Shown in pieces: positions 24,487 through 34,141 of a stretch of 64,000 bases of DNA. Source of the stretch: Caviibacter sp963550915 (GTDB taxonomy: Bacteria; Fusobacteriota; Fusobacteriia; Fusobacteriales; Leptotrichiaceae); contig CAUVEB010000001.1 of assembly GCA_963550915.1 (NCBI GenBank), positions 186,001 through 250,000 on the forward strand, in the 5' to 3' direction. The stretch's first letter is position 1. Each line of letters opens with the position of its first letter. Below the pieces are notes generated by a model that worked only from the letters and a program-made list of their open reading frames with translations, was not told where the DNA came from and made no database searches. The position numbers were made by a program, and so were the translations under genes.

Positions 24487-26826
24487 ATGAGTATAAAGTT
24501 TAAATATTATGATATAGCAGAAGAATACACAAAAGTAGATGACAAAAGTATATTGTATTTAGATAATAATAATAATGTGGCTGATTTTTTTGAAAATGTT
24601 ACTATTACAGATAAAATAATATTAAAAGAAGAAAAAGAAGTTATGTTTTTCTATGATTGCTTAGATAGTGATAAAAAAAAGTTTTTTAATATAAATAAAT
24701 ACTTTGATTGCATAGATGTTGCATATAACTATTATTCACTTATGTCTGAATTATTTGAAAATAATATAGAAATGAAAGATATAAGCTACGATGACTGGCA
24801 AGAGCCATATCTAAAAAATATATATGATATACATAATATTATGCTTGATAAAGTAAAAAATGGTAGATATGCACCAAGATATTTAAGTAATTATAATACA
24901 AAGATTAATGATATTTATCTTAGTAAATATACTAAAATTGTATTTATAAACAAGATGTATACAAGTAAAAAAGAAAAACAAATATTAGATAAATTAAATA
25001 TAGATATTGAATATCATATATATACTAATAAACAAGATTTTAACGAGCAAGATTTAATTTTAAAGTCTTTAACAATTAAAAAAATAGAAGACAAAAAGAT
25101 AAATGCATATAACTTTCTTGATAAAAATATACTTACTTTAGCACTTACTCAACATTTAAGTGAGAATATGACAAAAGACATTAAGATAGTTGATATGGGT
25201 AGTGATAAGACATGTTACAAAGAAATAAATGAAAATCTACTTGATTACAAAAAAGAAACTTCATTTAATACAACTAAAACATATAAGATATTGGCTTATG
25301 TATATAATATATTAGCAAATACAAAAAATAAAAAATGCCTTCTAAATGTTATTTATGTTGCAATATTAGATAAAGATTTTAATAACTTTTTTAATATTAG
25401 TTATGAAACAATAAATAATATTAAAAATATGATGTCATATTCAAAAAAATATATAAATAAAGATGAAATAATAGGTATTTATCAAAAAACAGAAGACATT
25501 GAAAAAATATATTTAGAATTAGCAAAAAAATATGAAAATGAATCAGCGGTATTTTTAGAAGCAGTAACTGAAATACTATCACTTGATGATTTCTTTCCTG
25601 ATATATTAAAGACTAATGATGAAAAAATAAAGGTCTTGTTAAAATACCTTGATGAAAAAAAGATTAAATATAGACTAAAAGATAAGAAATTTGAAATAAC
25701 AAGTCCTAGTTTAGATAAGAGCGTAGATGAATTAATTGTTCTAAATGCAAATGAGATGCCTTTTAGAAAAAGTAGCAACTATATATTAAATTTATCTCAA
25801 AGACAAGAATTAGGACTATTAAATGAAAATGATTTTAAATATGTCCTAATATATCACTACATAAGACAAGTATATTTAGCAAAAAATACGACTATCTACT
25901 ATGTATTAAATCAGGAAGAAGAAAAAGATATAAATTCAGTATTTAACACTTTAATATATGTATTTGACATTAAACCAATACAGTTAAACTATAGTACAGA
26001 ATATAAAATACAGGCATCAAAACACATATATAATCCTAATATTGTAAGTAAAAGTAGTAACTTTCTAACAAAAACGGATGTACTTCCTAAAAAAGAAAGT
26101 GATACAAAAGATTTATCGCTAAATGGATACACCTTCTATAGTTTCTACAATTTTCCAATTGTATATATGTTAAAAAGACTTACTAAAAAGTATGAAGACA
26201 TTAATTCTAATGATAACAGTATTGAACTTACATCGCTTGGAACTATTATACACAAGTTATTTGAAGTATGCATTAGAAATAAGGTAAATAATATTTCTAA
26301 CATAAGAAATGAAAAAGATAAATTACTTTTACAATATAGTGACAATATAAAAAGTGAGTATATAAAAATATATGATATTTTGGTATTTGATAAAATTGTA
26401 TATGATGTACATAAATTTTTAAATATATACAGTAAATACAATATAACGCCTGAAAAAATGATAGATTTTGTATATAAAGGTATAAGTGTTAAATATATAA
26501 TGGATGCTTTTCTTGAAAGTGAACAAGACAATATAATATTAGATTTTAAAACAGGATCAATAAATGATGAGCAAAAATATCAACTAAGTGGTTACAAAAT
26601 ATTTACACAAGAACATCTTAAAAACACTATAGACAGCTTGGTCTTATACTCTCTTTTTAATGATACAACAATAAATAAGGTTGACCCACAATTTACAATT
26701 GATGAGTTTGATTTGAGTATAAATGATTTCTTAAACTTAAAATATTATGAAGCAGTTCCTAAAATACATGACTATAAATTTACAAAAGTGATTAGAGGTG
26801 ATGACTATGAAAGCCAAGATAATTAG
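24487..26826 (+). CDS. AddB/RexB-like PD-(D/E)XK nuclease-domain protein
   Basis: A 779-residue protein immediately upstream of, and overlapping, the AddA-like gene. The C-terminal nuclease core shows the first motif SLGTIIHKLFE (near 582-593) and the catalytic ILDFKTG...QLSGY (near 682-705; D and K visible). The N-terminal helicase-like half has no Walker A. It is much shorter than typical AddB (about 1150 residues). It lacks the cysteine before the nuclease domain (FYNFPIVY where 'CPFkY' is usual) and the C-terminal cysteine cluster, so a 4Fe-4S cluster is unlikely. Presumed role: double-strand-break processing with AddA. Confidence 0.75.
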   Translation: MSIKFKYYDIAEEYTKVDDKSILYLDNNNNVADFFENVTITDKIILKEEKEVMFFYDCLDSDKKKFFNINKYFDCIDVAYNYYSLMSELFENNIEMKDISYDDWQEPYLKNIYDIHNIMLDKVKNGRYAPRYLSNYNTKINDIYLSKYTKIVFINKMYTSKKEKQILDKLNIDIEYHIYTNKQDFNEQDLILKSLTIKKIEDKKINAYNFLDKNILTLALTQHLSENMTKDIKIVDMGSDKTCYKEINENLLDYKKETSFNTTKTYKILAYVYNILANTKNKKCLLNVIYVAILDKDFNNFFNISYETINNIKNMMSYSKKYINKDEIIGIYQKTEDIEKIYLELAKKYENESAVFLEAVTEILSLDDFFPDILKTNDEKIKVLLKYLDEKKIKYRLKDKKFEITSPSLDKSVDELIVLNANEMPFRKSSNYILNLSQRQELGLLNENDFKYVLIYHYIRQVYLAKNTTIYYVLNQEEEKDINSVFNTLIYVFDIKPIQLNYSTEYKIQASKHIYNPNIVSKSSNFLTKTDVLPKKESDTKDLSLNGYTFYSFYNFPIVYMLKRLTKKYEDINSNDNSIELTSLGTIIHKLFEVCIRNKVNNISNIRNEKDKLLLQYSDNIKSEYIKIYDILVFDKIVYDVHKFLNIYSKYNITPEKMIDFVYKGISVKYIMDAFLESEQDNIILDFKTGSINDEQKYQLSGYKIFTQEHLKNTIDSLVLYSLFNDTTINKVDPQFTIDEFDLSINDFLNLKYYEAVPKIHDYKFTKVIRGDDYESQDN

Positions 26827-29587
26827 TGCAAGTGCTGGAACTGGTAAAACATATACCATGGCACTTGAATTTATTAAATCAATAAATAATAAAGTTGATT
26901 TTGATAAGATTTTGGTAATTACATTCACTAAAAAAGCTACTTTTGAAATAAAAGAAAGAGTCTTAAAGTTTATTAAACAAATAGCTTTTAAAGAAGAGGG
27001 TTATTTAGAATTAGTAAACAATTTAAATGTTGATGTAGACTATGAACATTTAAAATCAGTATATGAAATTATGTTAAAAAATAGTGAAAATATTAGAATA
27101 TCAACTATGGATAGCTTTATTAATAAAATATTTAAAAATGTTATTGCTCCATATAAAAATGTGTATAATTATGAAATACTAGATACAAATACAAATGAGT
27201 ATCTGATGGACATAATACTTGAAATAATGAAAAATGAAAAGTATTTAAACATTTTTAAAAACTACTATAACATAGATACAAAAACTAAAAAAGTTGAAGA
27301 CTATACAAAAAATATTAAAGATATACTAGAACAAAAACCTTTTTTCTCCGATTTAGTAGATAAAGATGTTAAATATGATAAAAATTCAAAATATGATTTT
27401 GACTATGTAAAAAACTTGCTTTTAGACTTTCAAAATAAATTTTCAGGAAAATACTATGCAAATGTTGAAAAACTTTTTTTATCAGAAAATGAACAAGAAT
27501 TACTTAGCAACACTACAGGAAATGTACTTGAATCAAAGATAATAAAATCAAATGCTCCTGCAAATGATGAATTTAAAGCAAACATTTTACCCGTATTATG
27601 CAGTTTTTATTATGAAAAAAATATAGTTGAATATAATAATATATATAGAAAATTTGCAAAAATATGCTATGAAATAGATGAGAATAAGAAGTTTTTAAGT
27701 AAAAGTTTTACATATAACGATATTACATTTTTTACTAAAAAATACATATATGACAAAGAGTTAAATTTAATAAATAATAATACAGCTACAACAAACCTAC
27801 TTAATATGATAGGCGGTAGTATAAACACTATGATGATAGATGAGTTTCAAGACACAAGTTATATTCAATTTTATCTTTTCTTACCGATAATAAAAACTTG
27901 TGAGAATCTATTAGTTGTTGGCGATGAAAAACAAAGTATTTATGGCTTTAGAGGTGGAGATAAAAGACTATTTACAAATCTTGATACATTACTAAAAAAT
28001 AATATTGATAATGTTGAAATTGATAAATCAAGTTTAGATACTTGTTATAGAAGTAAAGGTAATATTATTGAGTTTGTAAACGAAACTTTTAAAAATTTAG
28101 ATGACTTTGAATATGAAAATGTTAAATATGTAAAAAATGATGGATATGTCAATATTAAAAGAGTTTCTAAACATGAACTTGAAGATATGTTATGCGAAGA
28201 CATAATAAATAGCGGAGAATATAATAATGTTGCTGTACTTTGTAGAAATAATATTGATATTGAAACTTATTCAAAAAACTTTGAAAAAAATAATATAAAA
28301 TACCAATCAATTGCAACAAATTCAATTGATAATCTTTCAAGTATAGATGCTATATATCATCTTGTACACTATCTATATTCAGGTAATATATATAAGCTTC
28401 TTGTATTTTTAAGAAGTGACTTAATTGGATTTAATCTTTTTAAGATAAGAGAATTTCTTGAAAATGATGAATTTGAGGATGAAGTTATTACAAATATAAA
28501 AAAACTAAAAAATGATATTAGTAATTTTAAGAAGAAATATATTTCATATTTTGGATATGGACAAAATCCAAGTAGTGAAGACATATTAAATATTAATAAG
28601 TTTTTAGATTTAGTTGAAAGTAAAAATAGTTTAAAAGAGTTTATTGATTACTATGAAGAGAACAAGAATAGTATTAATAAAGAAAATGTAAGTTCTGATA
28701 TTGGGGTTAAACTACTTACTATACATAAATCAAAAGGACTTGAGTTTAATACTGTATATTCATTTGTTAAGATAAAATCAAATACATATAGCAACTATAC
28801 TTTGGTTAAAGAGTATGATGAAAACTTCAATATTTTAGAAGCACTATATATCAAAAAGAAAAAAGTTATAGAAAAGGTAGAACACGGTAACTATTATCTA
28901 CAATTATGCAATAAAACTCAGCTTGAAGATGAACTTAATAATTTATATGTTGCACTAACAAGAGCAAAATCAAATATGTACGTATATGTTATAGATGAAA
29001 GTTTAAGTATTAAAGAAGATAAAATCTATGGCTCTAATAAACTAAATTCAAGTAACGAGATAATAAAAGAAAATGAATATATTTTTACAAATAAAGATTT
29101 CTATAATAACACTCAATATATGCATGATAATGTATTTAATACTAGTATAGAAAATGAAATGAAAAGAAAACTTGGACTTGCAGTACACTACTTTTTTCAG
29201 TATCTAATAAGTCCTAGATATGAACAATATGCGTATTCAATGTTACTTAAAAAATACGGTAATTTAATAGGCATAAAAAAAGTAGATAAAATAAAATCTG
29301 AATGCACAAAATATGCAAAGGAAAATACAAATATTTTTAATGATGAAGATATAGTATACACTGAATATGAAATATTTGATAAAGATGAAGCAAGATATGT
29401 AATTGATAGAATGAATATAGATGAAAAAAACAAAAAAATATATATTTATGACTATAAAACAACTAAAAATCCAGACGATATAGAAGAATACAGAATGCAA
29501 ATAGAAAATTACAAGAATATTATACAAGAGCAATATAAGGATTATAAAATTTATACACAGTTACTTGCAATAGACATTAAAATATGA
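26807..29587 (+). CDS. addA: AddA-like UvrD/Rep-type helicase-nuclease
   Basis: A superfamily 1 helicase that unwinds and degrades broken DNA ends. The 926-residue product has Walker A SASAGTGKT (near 6-14), motif Ia VITFTKKAT, motif II DEFQDTS (near 345), motif III VGDEKQSIYGFRGG, motif V LLTIHKSKGLEF (near 638) and motif VI LYVALTRAKS. A C-terminal PD-(D/E)XK nuclease motif YIYDYKTTK lies near 885. The ATG at 26807 follows GAGG by 8 bases. It overlaps the AddB-like gene by 20 bases. It is shorter than B. subtilis AddA (about 1230). Confidence 0.85.
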   Translation: MKAKIISASAGTGKTYTMALEFIKSINNKVDFDKILVITFTKKATFEIKERVLKFIKQIAFKEEGYLELVNNLNVDVDYEHLKSVYEIMLKNSENIRISTMDSFINKIFKNVIAPYKNVYNYEILDTNTNEYLMDIILEIMKNEKYLNIFKNYYNIDTKTKKVEDYTKNIKDILEQKPFFSDLVDKDVKYDKNSKYDFDYVKNLLLDFQNKFSGKYYANVEKLFLSENEQELLSNTTGNVLESKIIKSNAPANDEFKANILPVLCSFYYEKNIVEYNNIYRKFAKICYEIDENKKFLSKSFTYNDITFFTKKYIYDKELNLINNNTATTNLLNMIGGSINTMMIDEFQDTSYIQFYLFLPIIKTCENLLVVGDEKQSIYGFRGGDKRLFTNLDTLLKNNIDNVEIDKSSLDTCYRSKGNIIEFVNETFKNLDDFEYENVKYVKNDGYVNIKRVSKHELEDMLCEDIINSGEYNNVAVLCRNNIDIETYSKNFEKNNIKYQSIATNSIDNLSSIDAIYHLVHYLYSGNIYKLLVFLRSDLIGFNLFKIREFLENDEFEDEVITNIKKLKNDISNFKKKYISYFGYGQNPSSEDILNINKFLDLVESKNSLKEFIDYYEENKNSINKENVSSDIGVKLLTIHKSKGLEFNTVYSFVKIKSNTYSNYTLVKEYDENFNILEALYIKKKKVIEKVEHGNYYLQLCNKTQLEDELNNLYVALTRAKSNMYVYVIDESLSIKEDKIYGSNKLNSSNEIIKENEYIFTNKDFYNNTQYMHDNVFNTSIENEMKRKLGLAVHYFFQYLISPRYEQYAYSMLLKKYGNLIGIKKVDKIKSECTKYAKENTNIFNDEDIVYTEYEIFDKDEARYVIDRMNIDEKNKKIYIYDYKTTKNPDDIEEYRMQIENYKNIIQEQYKDYKIYTQLLAIDIKI

Positions 29588-29593
29588 TAAAAT
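29565..29593 (+). promoter_or_regulatory. Promoter of the rimP-infB operon
   Basis: TTGCAA (29565-29570), 17-base spacer, TAAAAT (29588-29593) with extended TGA. It starts inside the end of the addA gene, and the predicted start site near 29600 lies just before a conserved-looking hairpin. Confidence 0.75.
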
Positions 29594-29606
29594 AAGTTAT
29601 CTAATT

Positions 29607-29636
29607 GGGAGTGGGCATACGTCCACTCTTTAATTT
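29607..29636 (+). promoter_or_regulatory. Leader hairpin upstream of rimP
   Basis: A GAGTGG/CCACTC stem (29609-29614 with 29623-29628, extendable by one G-U pair), with loop around CATACG and then CTTTAATTT. From memory, a GAGTGGG...CCCACTC hairpin with a T-rich tail is common before rimP (ylxS) in Gram-positive genomes and may be an attenuator of the nusA operon. That parallel is recalled and not checked. Confidence 0.6.
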
Positions 29637-29654
29637 AATATGAAAGGTGAAAAT

Positions 29655-30134
29655 ATGGAAAAAGAATTATTTGAGCTTGAGTTACAATTTCAAGATAAAG
29701 TTAAAGACTTAAAATATGAAGTAATTGATGTTGAATATGTACCAGAAGGTGGATATAACTACCTAAGGGTGTACATAGAAAAAGAGGACACAAGTATTAG
29801 TTTAGATGACTGTGAAAAAGTAAGCACTTTAATATCAGAAATTGCTGAAAAATATATAGATAATGAATTTATACTTGAAGTATCTAGCCCAGGTTTGGAT
29901 AGAAGATTAAAGAAAGCAAAAGATTTTATTAGATTTGCAGGAAATAAAATTTCAGTTAAAACAAAAAGCAATATATATGATAAAAAAAGTTTTGTTGGTA
30001 TATTAAAAGGATATGAAAATGATGAAATCATATTATCAGATGAAAATTTAGGAGATATAAATATACCTATACTAAAACTAAAACAAGCAAGAATAGTATT
30101 TGAAATTGGAAATATTAAGGAAATGGAGGTATAA
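29655..30134 (+). CDS. rimP: Ribosome maturation factor RimP
   Basis: A 30S assembly factor of 159 residues. The core family segment DCEKVSTLISEIAEKY...FILEVSSPGLDRRLKKAKDFIRFAGNKI lies near 53-105, followed by an SH3-like C-terminal domain. The ATG at 29655 has AAAGGTG 6 bases upstream; an in-frame ATG at 29640 lies before that ribosome-binding site and is rejected. First gene of rimP-nusA-ylxR-infB-rbfA. Confidence 0.94.
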   Translation: MEKELFELELQFQDKVKDLKYEVIDVEYVPEGGYNYLRVYIEKEDTSISLDDCEKVSTLISEIAEKYIDNEFILEVSSPGLDRRLKKAKDFIRFAGNKISVKTKSNIYDKKSFVGILKGYENDEIILSDENLGDINIPILKLKQARIVFEIGNIKEMEV

Positions 30135-30135
30135 A

Positions 30136-31212
30136 ATGAAGTCTAAAGAACAAAAAGTTTTTTTAGAAGCACTTGAAGAACTTACAAAAGAAAAAGGAAT
30201 AGACACTGAAGAGTTATTACAAGCTATAGAAACAGCACTTATTGCAGCTTACAAGAGAAACTATGGAGAGCATGAAAATGCAACTGTTCAAATAAATAGA
30301 AAAAATGGTGATGTTAAGGTTAAGGCTACAAAATTAGTTGTTGAAAAAATAGAAAACCCAGCAACAGAAATATGTTTAGAAAATGCAAGACTACATAGTA
30401 AAAATGCAAATATAGGTGATGAAATTACAGTTGAAGTTGATGCGGAACAATTTAAAAGAAATGCAATACAAAAAGCAAAACAAATAGTGATACAAAAAGT
30501 AAGAGAACATGAAAAGTACAGTATTTATAACAGATTTAAAATGCTAGAAGATTCAATTGTAAATGCGTTAGTTAAGAAAATGGATGAACAAGGAAATTTA
30601 TACGTTGAAATAAATGGACTTGAGGCAATAGTTCCAAGTAAAGAATTATCACCGTGTGATAGATTTGTACAAGGAGATAGAGTTTCAATATATGTAGGTA
30701 AGGTAGAAGAAGGTACAAAATATACAAAAATAGAATTATCAAGAAAATCTGATAAATTCTTATTAAAATTATTAGAACGTGAAATACCTGAAATTGAAAA
30801 TCACGATATTGAAATAAAGGCAATTGCAAGAGAAGCAGGAAGTAGAAGTAAAATAGCAGTATATTCTGAAGATAAAAACCTTGATATAAAGGGAGCATGT
30901 ATTGGTAAGAATGGTATTAGAATACATACTATATTATCAGAACTTAAAGAAGAAAAATTAGATATAATTTTATGGGATGATGATAGAAGAATATTTGTTA
31001 AGAATGCACTTAGTCCAGCTGAAATTTTCTCAATTGAAATATTACAAGTAGAGCAAGATTTAGTTGCAAAAGTTGAAGTTCCAGCTAGTCAACTTTCACT
31101 TGCTATAGGTAAAAAAGGTCAAAATTCAAGACTTGCATCAAAATTATGCCAAATAAAAATTGATATAGTTGATAGTGGTCAAGAAATTGAAAGTTACGAA
31201 AATGAAGAATAA
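30136..31212 (+). CDS. nusA: Transcription termination/antitermination protein NusA
   Basis: It binds RNA polymerase and nascent RNA to affect pausing and termination. The 358 residues comprise an N-terminal domain, an S1 domain (about 135-200), and two KH domains (GSRSKIAVYS...IGKNGIRI near 236-262 and LSLAIGKKGQNSRLASKL near 318). There are no C-terminal acidic repeats, as in Firmicutes. GGAGG precedes the ATG at 30136 by 7 bases. One base after rimP; overlaps ylxR by 11 bases. Confidence 0.96.
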   Translation: MKSKEQKVFLEALEELTKEKGIDTEELLQAIETALIAAYKRNYGEHENATVQINRKNGDVKVKATKLVVEKIENPATEICLENARLHSKNANIGDEITVEVDAEQFKRNAIQKAKQIVIQKVREHEKYSIYNRFKMLEDSIVNALVKKMDEQGNLYVEINGLEAIVPSKELSPCDRFVQGDRVSIYVGKVEEGTKYTKIELSRKSDKFLLKLLEREIPEIENHDIEIKAIAREAGSRSKIAVYSEDKNLDIKGACIGKNGIRIHTILSELKEEKLDIILWDDDRRIFVKNALSPAEIFSIEILQVEQDLVAKVEVPASQLSLAIGKKGQNSRLASKLCQIKIDIVDSGQEIESYENEE

Positions 31213-31477
31213 ACATATTCCAATTAGAACTTGTGTCTATACAAGAACTAAGGCAAGTAAGTACGATATGATAAGACTTACACTTGAAAATGACACATAT
31301 GTAGTTGATGATAATATGGTAAAAAAAGGTAGAGGTATATATATATACCCTTGTGAGAAAGTAAAAGAGATATTATATAAAAACAAGAAATATAATATTT
31401 CAGATTTAGAAAAAGAGAAAATTCTAAATTATATAACAAAAAAGGTAGGTGATTTTAATGGGAAACAGAGTATATGA
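31202..31477 (+). CDS. ylxR: YlxR/RnpM RNA-binding protein
   Basis: A 91-residue basic protein of the DUF448 family. The start MKNKHIPIRTCVYTRTKA matches the family signature 'R.CvvcR' (here CVYTR, so the second cysteine of the common CxxC is replaced by Thr). KGRGIYIYPC near 46-55 is the other conserved block. Members of this family have been reported to bind RNase P RNA (the name RnpM). It starts inside the end of nusA and overlaps infB by 20 bases. The ylxQ (L7Ae-like) gene that follows in many Firmicutes is absent. Confidence 0.9.
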   Translation: MKNKHIPIRTCVYTRTKASKYDMIRLTLENDTYVVDDNMVKKGRGIYIYPCEKVKEILYKNKKYNISDLEKEKILNYITKKVGDFNGKQSI

Positions 31478-34133
31478 TTATGCTAAAAAATTCGCATTAG
31501 ACACAACAACATTTATTAAAAAGCTAGCTAATTTAGGAATAAATGACAAGACTGCACTTAATAAATTAGATGAAAGAGAAATAGAACTTATTGAAAAAAA
31601 TATGTCAAAAATAATTGAGAGTGAAGGAAACGTAGAAATAAAAAATAATAATATGGATGAAAAAAGTATAAAAAAAGAAAATAATGTTGTTCAAGAAAAA
31701 ATGATTTTCACACACAAGAAAAAAGAAAATACTAATAAGAATGAAAATAAGAATTTTTCTGAAAATAGATTTAAAAATGATAGATTTGATAATAAGAAAA
31801 AGGAAAATAAATTCCAAAAAAATGAAAATCAAACTAATCAATATTCTCAAGAACAAAATAAGCAATATGATAAGCCAAAGAGTTTTGATAGACAATATAG
31901 TGGAGATAGAAATAATAGACCACAAAATAAGACATACAATAATGAGAATAGAAACTTTAATAAAGATAATAATCAAAAAGATAATAGAACATATAAGGAC
32001 AACAAAGATTTTAATAAAGATAGAAATAATAAATTTTCAAAAGATGCAAGCGATAATAAAAACTTTAGTAAAGATAATAAAAATCGTAATTTTAATAGAG
32101 ATAATGCCTCGTCAAATGATAAGAAAAACTATTTTAATGACAATAAAAAACAAACAGCAGTTATACCTGAATCAGAAACACCTGCTGTAAAAAATACAAA
32201 ATCAGCAAAAGGTAAAACTAAGTTTGATAAGAAAAAATATGAAAATGAGAAAAAGTCAAAAGAAGAAGAAAGAAAGTTAAAAGAATTGAGAACTGACTTC
32301 AGAAAAGACGATACTAAGAAAAAAGTTAAGAAAAAAGAAAAAGAACTAAAAAATGAAATAATAAAAATTGATGATGGTTCTGGATTAATTAAGATATCTG
32401 GAGAAATAACAGTTAAAGAATTAGCTGAAAAGCTTGGAATAACAGCTTCTGACATAATTAAAAAATTCTTTATGCAAGGTAAGATGCTAACAGCAAATGC
32501 AGTTCTATCAGTAGAAGAAGTAGAAGAAGTTGCACTTGAATATGATGTACTTGTTGAGCAAGAAATTGCTGAAGAAGTTTCATTTGGTGAAAAATACAAT
32601 CTTGAAATTACAGATAAAGAAGAAGATTTAACATCAAGAGCTCCAGTTATAACAATAATGGGACACGTTGACCATGGTAAGACATCGCTACTTGATGCAT
32701 TAAGACATACAAATGTAATTCAATCTGAAGCTGGAGGAATTACACAAAGCATAGGTGCATATCAAGTTGAATGGAAGGGTAATAAAATTACATTCATTGA
32801 TACACCGGGTCACGAAGCTTTCACTGAAATGAGAGCAAGAGGAGCAAATATAACTGACATTTCAATATTAATAGTTGCAGCAGATGACGGTGTTAAACCA
32901 CAAACAGTTGAAGCTATATCTCATGCAAAAGAAGCAAATGTACCTATAATAGTTGCAATTAACAAAATTGATAAACCATCAGCTAACCCTATGAAAGTTA
33001 AACAAGAGTTAATGGAATATGGTTTAATATCTCATGAATGGGGTGGAGATACTGAATTTGTTGAAATTTCAGCTAAACAAAAGATAAATCTTGATCAATT
33101 ACTAGAAACAATAGTTCTTACATCTGAGTTATTAGAATTAAAAGCAAACTCTAAAAAGAGAGCTAAAGCTGTTATAGTTGAATCAAAACTTGATTCACAA
33201 GTTGGAGTTATTGCAGATATTTTAATCCAAGAAGGAGAACTTAAAATAGGAGATATATTTGTTGCAGGTCAATCACACGGTAAGGTAAGAACTATGGTTG
33301 ATGATAAAGGTAACAAAATTACAAAAGCTCTTCCATCAACACCAGTTGAAATTACAGGATTTAGTGAATTACCTGAAGCAGGGGCTGTAATTTACTGTGT
33401 ACAAAATGATAAACAAGCACGTAAAATAATTGAAGACTATAAGAATAATGTTAAGACTAATGATATAAACAATAAAAAACATATATCACTAGAAAGTCTT
33501 TCAAAAGAATTAGAAGATCAACAATTAAAAGAATTAAAATGTATAATAAGAGCAGATACAAAAGGTTCAGCACAAGCACTACAAGAAGCACTTGCAAAAT
33601 TATCAACTGACAAGGTTAATATTAATATAATACAATCATCAGCAGGAGCAATAACAGAAGGAGATATTAAACTTGCAGAAGCTTCTAACGCTATAATCAT
33701 TGGATTTAATGTTAGACCAACAACAACTGCTAGAAATGAATCTGAAAAAACAGGTGTTGAAATCAGAACATATAATGTAATTTATCATGTAACTGAAGAT
33801 ATTGAAAAAGCAATGAAAGGAATGCTTGATCCTGAATTTAGAGAAGTTTATCATGGTCGTTTAGAAGTTAAACAAGTATTTAAGATTAGTAATGTTGGTA
33901 ACATAGCTGGAGCTTTAGTTGTTGACGGTAAGATATATAGAAATTCAAAAATTAGAGTACTTAGAAATGGTGTTATAACTTTTGAAGGAGAAATATCTTC
34001 ATTAAAGAGATATAAAGATGATGCTAAAGAAGCTAATATAGGACAAGATTGTGGTATAAGTATAAAAGACTTTAATGATATAAAAGAAGACGATATTATT
34101 GAAGCGTATACTTTAGAAGAAATAGCTAGATAG
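31458..34133 (+). CDS. infB: Translation initiation factor IF-2
   Basis: The GTPase that recruits fMet-tRNA to the 30S subunit. It has 891 residues: an IF2_N helical domain (1-50), a long low-complexity Asn/Lys/Asp-rich linker (about 75-290), a second IF2_N-like domain (near 310-370), and a G domain with GHVDHGKT (near 405), DTPGHE and NKID. Domains II-IV follow (...SAGAITEGDIKLAEAS, RPTTTARNESEK). The ATG at 31458 follows AGGTG by 8 bases. It overlaps ylxR by 20 bases. Confidence 0.96.
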   Translation: MGNRVYDYAKKFALDTTTFIKKLANLGINDKTALNKLDEREIELIEKNMSKIIESEGNVEIKNNNMDEKSIKKENNVVQEKMIFTHKKKENTNKNENKNFSENRFKNDRFDNKKKENKFQKNENQTNQYSQEQNKQYDKPKSFDRQYSGDRNNRPQNKTYNNENRNFNKDNNQKDNRTYKDNKDFNKDRNNKFSKDASDNKNFSKDNKNRNFNRDNASSNDKKNYFNDNKKQTAVIPESETPAVKNTKSAKGKTKFDKKKYENEKKSKEEERKLKELRTDFRKDDTKKKVKKKEKELKNEIIKIDDGSGLIKISGEITVKELAEKLGITASDIIKKFFMQGKMLTANAVLSVEEVEEVALEYDVLVEQEIAEEVSFGEKYNLEITDKEEDLTSRAPVITIMGHVDHGKTSLLDALRHTNVIQSEAGGITQSIGAYQVEWKGNKITFIDTPGHEAFTEMRARGANITDISILIVAADDGVKPQTVEAISHAKEANVPIIVAINKIDKPSANPMKVKQELMEYGLISHEWGGDTEFVEISAKQKINLDQLLETIVLTSELLELKANSKKRAKAVIVESKLDSQVGVIADILIQEGELKIGDIFVAGQSHGKVRTMVDDKGNKITKALPSTPVEITGFSELPEAGAVIYCVQNDKQARKIIEDYKNNVKTNDINNKKHISLESLSKELEDQQLKELKCIIRADTKGSAQALQEALAKLSTDKVNINIIQSSAGAITEGDIKLAEASNAIIIGFNVRPTTTARNESEKTGVEIRTYNVIYHVTEDIEKAMKGMLDPEFREVYHGRLEVKQVFKISNVGNIAGALVVDGKIYRNSKIRVLRNGVITFEGEISSLKRYKDDAKEANIGQDCGISIKDFNDIKEDDIIEAYTLEEIAR

Positions 34134-34141
34134 GAATATTT

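Noticed and set aside
25482..25778. 98-codon open frame on the minus strand inside the AddB-like gene
   Set aside because: It lies wholly antisense to a well-supported gene, has no ribosome-binding site, and its Ser/Phe/Leu-rich product is what the complement of Lys/Glu/Asn-rich coding sequence gives.
31741..32190. 149-codon plus-strand frame within infB
   Set aside because: It is the shifted frame of the low-complexity IF-2 linker; the Ile/Lys/Arg-rich product reflects repeated AATAAAAA-like sequence and not a gene.
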